DNA of 64,000 nucleotides from positions 1 through 64,000 of the forward strand of contig NZ_JALMUV010000029.1 of the NCBI RefSeq assembly GCF_023155275.1, in the 5' to 3' direction. Source of the stretch: Streptomyces rhizoryzae (GTDB taxonomy: Bacteria; Actinomycetota; Actinomycetes; Streptomycetales; Streptomycetaceae). Below, one piece after another: positions 9,667 through 16,145 of this stretch; positions within the stretch are counted from its first letter, which is position 1, and each line of letters opens with the position of its first letter. Both the position numbers and the translations under genes were made by a program. The notes beneath the pieces are model-generated. The model was not told the origin of the DNA. It searched no databases and saw only the letters and a list, made by a program, of their open reading frames with translations.

Positions 9667-10440
9667 ATGGCTGTCGTCGGGCAGGTCCTGCGGTCGGAGT
9701 GGACCAAGATCCGGTCGGTGCGGTCCACGGTGTGGACGCTGGCCACCGCGGTGGTGGTGACGGTCGCGGTGGGGGTGCTGATCTGCACCCTGGCCCGGAA
9801 GGACTTCGGGTCGATGCCGGACGAGCGGCGGCTGGCCTTCGACCCCACCAACACCAGCTTCGCCGGGATGGGTCTGGGCCAGCTGGCGATGATCGTCTTC
9901 GGGGTGCTGGTGGTGACGAACGAGTACAGCACCGGGATGATCCGCACCTCGCTGGCCGCCGTACCGCAGCGCGGGGTGTTCCTCTTCTGCAAGCTGCTGG
10001 TGGCCACCGCGCTGGTCTTCGCGGTCGGCCTGGCGACCAGCTTCGCGGCGTTCTTCGCGGGGCAGGCGGCGCTGGGTGCGCACCGGGCGCACCTCGGTGA
10101 TCCGGGGGTGCTGCGGGCGGTGGTCGGCGGCGGGCTCTACATGACGATGATCGCGCTGTTCTCGATGGCGGTGGCCGCGATGCTGCGCAGTCCGATGCTG
10201 TCGCTGGGCATCCTGATGCCGTTCTTCTTCCTGATCTCCAACATCCTCGGGAACGTCTCGGCGACCCGGAAGGTCGGCCGCTACCTCCCCGACCAGGCCG
10301 GCTCGAAGATCATGCAGGTGGTGGCGCCGGTCAACGACGAGACGCCGTACGGCCCGTGGGGCGGCTTCGCCATCATGGCGGCCTGGACGGCGGCGGCGTT
10401 GGTCGGCGGCTATGTGCTGCTGAACAAGCGCGACGCCTGA
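9667..10440 (+). CDS. ABC-2 type permease (first pair)
   Basis: This 257-residue integral membrane protein begins with the SEWTKIRSVRST motif common to actinobacterial ABC-2 permeases, followed by about six hydrophobic segments. It is the channel partner of the ATPase immediately upstream (3-nt spacing, surely translationally coupled). The N-terminal motif reappears nearly unchanged in the second permease at 11752 (EWTKIRSVRST), so the two pairs look like an old tandem duplication. No catalytic motif indicates the substrate. Confidence 0.88.
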   Translation: MAVVGQVLRSEWTKIRSVRSTVWTLATAVVVTVAVGVLICTLARKDFGSMPDERRLAFDPTNTSFAGMGLGQLAMIVFGVLVVTNEYSTGMIRTSLAAVPQRGVFLFCKLLVATALVFAVGLATSFAAFFAGQAALGAHRAHLGDPGVLRAVVGGGLYMTMIALFSMAVAAMLRSPMLSLGILMPFFFLISNILGNVSATRKVGRYLPDQAGSKIMQVVAPVNDETPYGPWGGFAIMAAWTAAALVGGYVLLNKRDA

Positions 10441-10454
10441 CCCCGCGGCGGTTT

Positions 10455-10485
10455 TTGACGGGAACCGTCAACGTGCGGATAGCCT
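10455..10485 (+). promoter_or_regulatory. Promoter with overlapping inverted repeat, second ABC pair
   Basis: TTGACG (10455-10460) and TAGCCT (10480-10485) are separated by 19 nt. The -35 box is one arm of a perfect dyad TTGACGGgaaCCGTCAA (10455-10471), so a repressor binding there would block polymerase. Confidence 0.6.
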
Positions 10486-10546
10486 CGTTACCCTCACGGG
10501 GGCACGAGGGCGCCTGGTGCCCCGACCATCGTGCGAGGGGCGGAGA

Positions 10547-11755
10547 ATGATCGAGGCAGTCGGCCTGACCAAGCGCTACGGGCCCAGGACGGCCGTGCAG
10601 AATCTGTCGTTCCAGGTGCGCCCCGGCACGGTCACCGGCTTCCTGGGGCCCAACGGCTCCGGCAAGTCGACGACGATGCGGATGATCCTGGGGCTGGACT
10701 CCCCCACCGCGGGCCGGGCCACCATCGGCGGCCGCCCGTTCCGCCCGAACCCCCACGCCGCGCGCCAGGTGGGCGCGCTGCTGGACGCCAAGGCGGTGCA
10801 CGGCGGCCGGAGCGCGCGGGCGCATCTGCTGTCGCTGGCGCAGCTGGCGGGGCTCCCGGCCCGGCGGGTGGACGAGGTGCTGGCCATGGTCGGCCTCCAG
10901 GACGTCGCCCACCGCCGGGCGAAGGGCTTCTCGCTCGGGATGGGGCAGCGGCTGGGGATCGCCGCGGCGCTGCTCGGCGATCCCCAGGTGCTGCTCTTCG
11001 ACGAGCCGGTCAACGGCCTGGACCCCGAGGGCATCCTGTGGGTCCGCAACCTCATGAAGCAGCTGGCCGCCGAGGGGCGGACGGTCTTCGTCTCCTCGCA
11101 CCTGATGAGCGAGATGGCGCTGACGGCCGAGCACCTGATCGTCATCGGGCGCGGGCAGCTGCTCGCGGACATGCCGGTCAAGGACTTCATCTCGGCCCAC
11201 TCCGCGGACTTCGCGCGGGTGCGGACGCCGGACGGTGCGGCGGAGCAGCGGGAGAAGCTGGCCGCGGCGATCGCCGAGGCGGGCGGCGCGGCGGCGCCGG
11301 AGCCGGACGGCGCGCTGCGGGTGACCGGGCTGCCGCTGCCGCGGATCAGCGACCTCGCGCACACCGCCGGCGTCCGGCTGTGGGAGCTGTCGCCGCACCA
11401 GGCGTCGCTGGAGGAGGCGTACATGCGGATGACGCAGGGCGCCGTCGACTACCGCGCCGCGGCCGCCGGTCCGGCCGGTCCCCCGGCGCCCGGCGGGTAC
11501 GGGCCGCAGGGCGCGGTGCCGCCGGGGTACGCGCCGGGCCCGCCGCCCGGGGTGCCCGCGCCGCCGCCGAACCCGTACGCCCAGCCGGACCCCGCCGGGC
11601 AGCCCGGTCCGTACGCGCCGCCCCAGGGCCACCCGTACGGGACCCCCGGGCCGTACGGCGCGCCCCAGCCGTACGGGCCGCCCCAGCCGTACGGCCAGCA
11701 GCCGCCCGCCGCCCCCGCCGACCCGACCGTGCCGCACCCCCAGGACGTCCGATGA
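10547..11755 (+). CDS. ABC exporter ATP-binding protein with Pro/Tyr/Gly-rich tail (second pair)
   Basis: This 402-residue ATPase is closely related to the one at 8638: Walker A GPNGSGKST, signature SLGMGQR, Walker B VLLFDEPVNGLDPEG. It differs in a C-terminal extension of about 95 residues rich in Pro, Gly and Tyr, with repeated PYG/YGPP units, likely disordered. The start ATG at 10547 follows GCGAGGGGCGGAGA, a good ribosome site. An in-frame start 10 codons upstream is less likely. Its stop overlaps the start of the next gene in an ATGA, so the permease is translationally coupled. A promoter with an inverted repeat lies about 80 nt upstream. Confidence 0.9.
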   Translation: MIEAVGLTKRYGPRTAVQNLSFQVRPGTVTGFLGPNGSGKSTTMRMILGLDSPTAGRATIGGRPFRPNPHAARQVGALLDAKAVHGGRSARAHLLSLAQLAGLPARRVDEVLAMVGLQDVAHRRAKGFSLGMGQRLGIAAALLGDPQVLLFDEPVNGLDPEGILWVRNLMKQLAAEGRTVFVSSHLMSEMALTAEHLIVIGRGQLLADMPVKDFISAHSADFARVRTPDGAAEQREKLAAAIAEAGGAAAPEPDGALRVTGLPLPRISDLAHTAGVRLWELSPHQASLEEAYMRMTQGAVDYRAAAAGPAGPPAPGGYGPQGAVPPGYAPGPPPGVPAPPPNPYAQPDPAGQPGPYAPPQGHPYGTPGPYGAPQPYGPPQPYGQQPPAAPADPTVPHPQDVR

Positions 11756-12984
11756 CCAGCCCTCAGCAACCGCAGCCCCAGCAGCCGCAGTCCCGGCCGG
11801 AGCCGCAGCCGGAGCCCGCCGCTCCCCGGAGCGCGGCGCAGCCGCTGCCGCCCGCCGCCCCCGCGCCGGCCGGCCCCCCGCCCACCGCCGGACCGATGCC
11901 GCCGGCCGCGCCGCAGCCGCCCGCGGTCGGCGAGGCGGGCACGATGATGCTCCAGGCGCAGCCGCCCGCCCCGGCCGGGGAGGCCGGCACGATGATGCTC
12001 CAGGCGCAGCCGCCGGCCGGCGGCCACCCCGAGCCGCGGCCGCTGGCGGCGCACGGTCCGGGCAAGGAGCCCGGGACGATGATGCTGACCGTCCCGCCGG
12101 CCGCGCACCCCCAGCCGCCGCACCAGCCCCCGGCCCCGCCCCAGCAGCCGCCCCCGCCGCCGCAGCAGCAGCCGGCCGCCGCCAACGGGCAGGCGGGCGC
12201 GCCCGGTTACGTCTCGCCCCTGCCGCTCCGCCCGCCCCACCTCGGCCATGCGCTGGCCGCCGAGTGGACCAAGATCCGTTCGGTGCGCTCGACGCTGTGG
12301 ACGCTGGGCGTGATGCTGCTGCTGATCCTTGGCATCGGGCTGCTGACGACCCTGGTGCTGGGCTCCGAGCGGAAGGTCGCACCGCTGCTCGCGATCGGCT
12401 TCGTCGGGGTGCTGCTGGGCAGCCTGTGCGTGATCACGCTGGGCGTGCTGTCGATCACCTCCGAGTACGGCACCGGCCTGATCCGCACGACGCTGATCAC
12501 GTGCCCCGGCCGGGCCCGGGTGCTGACCGCCAAGGCCGTCGTCTTCTTCGGCCTGGCGCTGGTGCTGACCACGCTCGCCACCACCGTGGTCGCGCTCCTC
12601 AACTACGCGCTGCTCAACGGCCCGGAGCCGACCGCCGACCAGTGGCTGCGCAGCACGCTCGGCGCCGGTCTGTACGTCGCGCTGCTGGGTCTGCTGGCGC
12701 TGTCGGTGGGTGCGCTGCTGCGCCACTCGGCGGGCGCCCTGAGTCTGATGACGGGCCTGGTGCTGATGCCGATGCTGCTGGCGCTGTTCCTCCAGGGCGC
12801 GGCGCTGCGGGACGTCCAGCACGCGATGATCGCGTACTCGGTGCCCAACGCCCTCGCGGCGCTGTACGACATCCCGTTCCTGGCGTCCGGCCCGTCGGGG
12901 TGGGAGCCGGTGCTGATCCTGGCCGGGGTGACCGCGGTGGCGCTGGGCGGCGCCTACGCGGCGCTGCACCAGCGGGACGTGTGA
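11752..12984 (+). CDS. ABC-2 type permease with long Pro/Gln-rich N-terminal arm
   Basis: This 410-residue membrane protein starts inside the stop codon of the ATPase gene. Residues 1 to about 165 are an unusual Pro/Gln/Ala-rich, probably disordered and cytoplasmic arm. It contains three copies of a GTMML motif (residues 63-67, 79-83, 108-112); the first two sit in an identical EAGTMMLQAQPPA context. The membrane domain begins near residue 175 with EWTKIRSVRST, as in the first permease, and has about six hydrophobic segments. It pairs with the preceding ATPase, which also has a Pro-rich tail, so the two disordered regions may meet at the cytoplasmic face. Confidence 0.88.
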   Translation: MTSPQQPQPQQPQSRPEPQPEPAAPRSAAQPLPPAAPAPAGPPPTAGPMPPAAPQPPAVGEAGTMMLQAQPPAPAGEAGTMMLQAQPPAGGHPEPRPLAAHGPGKEPGTMMLTVPPAAHPQPPHQPPAPPQQPPPPPQQQPAAANGQAGAPGYVSPLPLRPPHLGHALAAEWTKIRSVRSTLWTLGVMLLLILGIGLLTTLVLGSERKVAPLLAIGFVGVLLGSLCVITLGVLSITSEYGTGLIRTTLITCPGRARVLTAKAVVFFGLALVLTTLATTVVALLNYALLNGPEPTADQWLRSTLGAGLYVALLGLLALSVGALLRHSAGALSLMTGLVLMPMLLALFLQGAALRDVQHAMIAYSVPNALAALYDIPFLASGPSGWEPVLILAGVTAVALGGAYAALHQRDV

Positions 12985-13017
12985 CCGCCGGGCGCCGCCG
13001 CCCTCTTCGTGCCGCGC

Positions 13018-13338
13018 TCAGTACCGGGGCGCGTTCCGGGACCGCTGGAGCCGTGCGCTCCGGCGGTTCCGTGCGCTCCAGCAGGCTTTGTGCCAGTGCC
13101 GGCGGTCGTCGACGCCGCCGTGCCGCGGCCAGGTGACGACGTGCGGGACGCCCGGCGGGATCTCCTGGTCGCAGCCGGGGCAGCGGTAGTGCTTGGCCGC
13201 GCCGGCGGCACCGACCGGGCGGACCACCCAGTCCTCCCCGCGCCACTCCTCGGTGGTCTCCAGACCGTAGCGGCCCGGCCCCGCGTGGTCGGCGGGATTC
13301 GCACCGCGCTGGCGGTTTCGACGCGGGGACACAAGCAC
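13018..13338 (-). CDS. Small protein with putative zinc-binding Cys/His motif
   Basis: This protein of 106 residues starts at GTG. The middle carries CPGCDQEI (Cys53, Cys56) and, about 25 residues on, HWHKACW (His83, Cys86). That CxxC...HxxC arrangement usually binds one structural zinc. The ends are Arg-rich. It is convergent with the ABC operon (34 nt between stops) and divergent from the LLM oxidoreductase. I recognise the type as a conserved Streptomyces hypothetical but know no function; a nucleic-acid or nuclease-associated role is only a guess from the HNH-like spacing. Confidence 0.75.
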   Translation of the reverse strand: MLVSPRRNRQRGANPADHAGPGRYGLETTEEWRGEDWVVRPVGAAGAAKHYRCPGCDQEIPPGVPHVVTWPRHGGVDDRRHWHKACWSARNRRSARLQRSRNAPRY

Positions 13339-13532
13339 ACCTCGGCAGGTCGACGGAGCGGAGCGCTCGGGGGAGGGCTGTCACCAGCGTACGCGGCGCG
13401 GTCAGGGACAAACGCCTGCCGTCACGTTTCTGCGATGATCTGGAAATTTCGCGTCAGGCCGTGCCCTGGGCAGTTGTCGCACGTTGTTGCCGGGTGAGGG
13501 GGGACGCGTCGGCTGCAAGGAGGCAGAGAGCG

Positions 13533-14582
13533 ATGCGCGTTGGGGCTTTCATCCTGGCGGCCCAGTTCCCCGGTCAGGGGCAGGGGGAGGCACTGCACCG
13601 CGCGGTGCGCTCCGCGGAGGTGGCGGAGCAGGCCGGACTCCATGAAGTCTGGCTGGCCGAGCACCACTTCGTCCCGTACGGCGTGTGCCCGCAGGCGGCG
13701 ACGCTGGCCGCGCTGCTGCTGGGCCGGACGCGGCGGATCGGGGTGGGCACGGCGGTGAGTGTGCTGCCGACCCAGCATCCGGTCGCGCTCGGCGAGCAGG
13801 CGGCGCTGCTGCACCTGACGTCGGAGGGGCGGTTCACGCTCGGCGTCGGCCGCGGCGGCCCCTGGGTGGATCTGGAGGTCTTCGGCTCCGGTCTGGCGGC
13901 GTACGACCGCGGCTTCCCCGAGGCGCTCGACCTGCTGCTGCGCTGGCTGCGCGAGCCGCGGGTCGGGGCGCGGGGCGAGCGCTACGCCTTCCGGGAGGTG
14001 GCGGTGGTGCCGCGGGCGGCCGAGGCGCTGGCCGATCCGGACGACCCGCGCGGGCTGACGGCGGGCCCGCCGGTGGTGGTGGCGTGCACCTCGCCCGCGT
14101 CGGTCCGGCTGGCCGCCGCGCGCGGGCTGCCGATGCTGCTGGGCATGCACTGCGGCGACGAGGAGAAGGCGGAGATGGTCGCGCTGTGGCGGTCCGCGGC
14201 GCTGGCGGCCGGCCGGGACCCCGGCGAGGTCGCGGCGGCGGAGCACGTCTCGGCGGGCGTGGTGCAGATCGCCGACGACCGGGACGCGGCGGTGGAGACG
14301 CTGACCAAGGCGATGCCCGGCTGGCTGCGGCAGGGGCTGGGCGCGCATGTGACCGTCGACGGCCGCTACCGCACGATGCGCGATCCGCTGGCGTACACCG
14401 AGCTGCTGTGCGCGCTGCATCCGGTGGGGCCGCCGGAGCTGTGCGCGGACCGGCTGGCGGCGACGTCGGAGCGCACCGGCATCCGGCGGTTCGCGCTGCT
14501 GGTGGAGGGCTCCGGGGATCTGGCGGCCACCGAGGAGAACGTCCGGCGGCTGGGCGCGGAGGTCCTGCCGCAGCTGGGGTGA
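13533..14582 (+). CDS. LLM-class (luciferase-like) flavin-dependent oxidoreductase
   Basis: This 349-residue TIM-barrel protein of the bacterial luciferase/F420 superfamily has typical segments such as VWLAEHHF (about 45-52), the SVLPTQHPVALGEQAALL stretch and GVGRGGPW. The family oxidises or monooxygenates small substrates using FMN or F420. Neither the cofactor nor the substrate can be assigned here. The ATG at 13533 follows an exact AAGGAGG at 13518-13524, which settles the start; reading extends 24 codons upstream without family similarity. It appears monocistronic and ends in a strong hairpin that overlaps its stop codon. Confidence 0.87.
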   Translation: MRVGAFILAAQFPGQGQGEALHRAVRSAEVAEQAGLHEVWLAEHHFVPYGVCPQAATLAALLLGRTRRIGVGTAVSVLPTQHPVALGEQAALLHLTSEGRFTLGVGRGGPWVDLEVFGSGLAAYDRGFPEALDLLLRWLREPRVGARGERYAFREVAVVPRAAEALADPDDPRGLTAGPPVVVACTSPASVRLAAARGLPMLLGMHCGDEEKAEMVALWRSAALAAGRDPGEVAAAEHVSAGVVQIADDRDAAVETLTKAMPGWLRQGLGAHVTVDGRYRTMRDPLAYTELLCALHPVGPPELCADRLAATSERTGIRRFALLVEGSGDLAATEENVRRLGAEVLPQLG

Positions 14583-14661
14583 CCCCGCCGGAGTGGGCGG
14601 CGGGGTCGCGCGGGGTCCGGCACGGCTGGTCGGTGGTGCTGCCGCCGGCGCGCGGACCCCG
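14581..14661. terminator. Hairpin terminator region between convergent genes
   Basis: GACCCCGCC (14581-14589) pairs with GGCGGGGTC (14599-14607), beginning inside the stop codon of the oxidoreductase gene. A second inverted repeat, GGGGTCCG and CGGACCCC (about 14612-14661), follows. There is no T-run, as is usual in Streptomyces. It probably serves both convergent genes. Confidence 0.6.
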
Positions 14662-14704
14662 GGGGTGGTGGCCCCGGCGGACGGCTCAGCGGCAGCAACT
14701 CCGA

Positions 14705-15097
14705 TCAGCAGTCGCGGAGTACGGGCGACTGGTTCAGCAACTGGCCGCGTACGGAGGTGAAACGGGCCAACCGCTCGTCGGCGGCCGGGTCGTGCGGGAA
14801 GACCGCGACCCGGTGGCAGTTCTGGAAGGCGAGGCGCACACCGAAGTGCCGCTCCAGCGAGCCGCGGATGGCGTCACTCGCCAGTGCGCGCAGCAGCTGG
14901 CCGCGCGCCTGCTCGTCCGGCGGCGGCGTCTGGTTGTCGGCGAACTCCCCGCCGTCCACCTTCAGCCGCTCCACCAGAGAGCTGATCATCCCCCACGCAT
15001 AGGGCAGGGACGTCCGGACGCAGTCGACAAACGCGGCTTCGTCGACCTCGCCTCGCTCGGCCTGTTCGAGGAGGGCCGGTGAGACGTCGAGCGACAT
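14705..15097 (-). CDS. Conserved Streptomyces protein (SCO5389-like)
   Basis: This 130-residue soluble protein starts MSLDVSPALLEQAERGEVDE, with an excellent AGAGGAG ribosome site just before the ATG at 15097. In-frame sequence runs 71 codons further upstream but is low-complexity and should not be included. Short helical segments dominate, with no signal peptide, membrane segment or recognisable catalytic motif. Position next to nucS matches the conserved Streptomyces order, and I recognise it as the family named after S. coelicolor SCO5389. Function unknown. It is divergent from nucS across a 254-nt gap. Confidence 0.78.
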   Translation of the reverse strand: MSLDVSPALLEQAERGEVDEAAFVDCVRTSLPYAWGMISSLVERLKVDGGEFADNQTPPPDEQARGQLLRALASDAIRGSLERHFGVRLAFQNCHRVAVFPHDPAADERLARFTSVRGQLLNQSPVLRDC

Positions 15098-15337
15098 GAG
15101 GTTCTCCTCTCGCGGCCCCGCCGGGACGGACGGGGCCTGACGGGATGGGACAAGGAGGAATTCGCGACAGAGCGTGTTCGCCTCACGACCCCCCGCGTCA
15201 ACGGTATGCCGCGCGGGGGGCGGGCACCAGGAGATTGGAAAGACAACCGGCCAAGCACGGGCGCCGGGGGTGCGGGGGTTTCCCCCGTAAAGGGAGCCCG
15301 CGCCCGGCACGAATCGCGCCGACGGCCCCGGTTCGAG

Positions 15338-15343
15338 TAGCGT
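15338..15343 (+). promoter_or_regulatory. -10 box of leaderless nucS promoter
   Basis: TAGCGT is followed by 8 nt and then the nucS ATG at 15352. No ribosome-binding sequence can fit between them, so transcription probably starts at or next to the start codon. Confidence 0.55.
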
Positions 15344-15351
15344 GGCGGACC

Positions 15352-16014
15352 ATGCGTCTCGTCATCGCCCGCTGCTCCGTGGACTACGCGGGGCGGCTCA
15401 CCGCCCATCTCCCCTCCGCCCCCCGCCTCATCCTGGTGAAGGCGGACGGCTCCGTCTCCATTCACGCGGACGACCGGGCCTACAAACCCCTCAACTGGAT
15501 GTCCCCGCCCTGTTCCCTGAAGGAGGGCGACGGCAGCGTCTGGACGGTGGAGAACAAGGGCGGCGAGAAGCTCATCATCACCCTGGAGGAGATCCTGCAC
15601 GACTCCTCGCACGAGCTGGGCGTGGACCCCGGGCTCATCAAGGACGGGGTGGAGGCCCACCTCCAGGAGCTGCTCGCCGACCGGATCGAGACACTGGGCC
15701 AGGGCTACTCGCTGATTCGGCGTGAATACCCCACCGCCATCGGGCCGGTGGATATCTTGTGCCGGGACGCCGACGGCCAGACCGTCGCCGTGGAGATCAA
15801 GCGGCGCGGGGAGATCGACGGGGTGGAGCAGCTCACCCGCTATCTCGAACTCCTCAACCGCGATCCGCACCTGGCCCCGGTCAAGGGCGTCTTCGCAGCT
15901 CAGGAGATCAAGCCGCAGGCGCGGGTGCTGGCCACCGACCGCGGTATCGGCTGTGTGGTGCTGGACTACGACGCGCTGCGCGGCATCGAGGACGACAAGC
16001 TGCGGCTGTTCTGA
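15352..16014 (+). CDS. nucS: Mismatch-specific endonuclease NucS (EndoMS)
   Basis: This 220-residue protein matches actinobacterial NucS along its length. An N-terminal DNA-binding/dimerisation domain (about 1-100) precedes a C-terminal PD-(D/E)XK nuclease domain with the catalytic set GPVDILC (Asp134) and AVEIK (Glu148, Lys150). NucS cuts both strands at G-T, G-G and T-T mismatches and is the non-canonical mismatch-repair activity of actinobacteria, which lack MutS/MutL; it acts with the beta sliding clamp. The ATG at 15352 is preferred because the preceding in-frame sequence is non-coding in character and a -10 box sits just before it. Confidence 0.94.
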   Translation: MRLVIARCSVDYAGRLTAHLPSAPRLILVKADGSVSIHADDRAYKPLNWMSPPCSLKEGDGSVWTVENKGGEKLIITLEEILHDSSHELGVDPGLIKDGVEAHLQELLADRIETLGQGYSLIRREYPTAIGPVDILCRDADGQTVAVEIKRRGEIDGVEQLTRYLELLNRDPHLAPVKGVFAAQEIKPQARVLATDRGIGCVVLDYDALRGIEDDKLRLF

Positions 16015-16034
16015 CCCCGCCGCCCGACCGCGGC

Positions 16035-16095
16035 ACGACGGCCCGGTGCGCACCCGTCCGCCGCTTCGGCGGCCGGTGCGTACCGGGCCGTTGTG
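16035..16095. terminator. Long bidirectional hairpin between nucS and convergent gene
   Basis: Arms at 16035-16055 and 16075-16095 form a stem of about 21 pairs interrupted only by G-T (G-U in RNA) pairs. Inside is a smaller stem capped by a C(TTCG)G tetraloop. Its position between two stop codons and its stability make it a bidirectional terminator. Confidence 0.75.
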
Positions 16096-16145
16096 CTGGG
16101 GTGCCGGTGCCCCGTGTGCCGGGTGTGGCACACGGGGCGTGCGGG

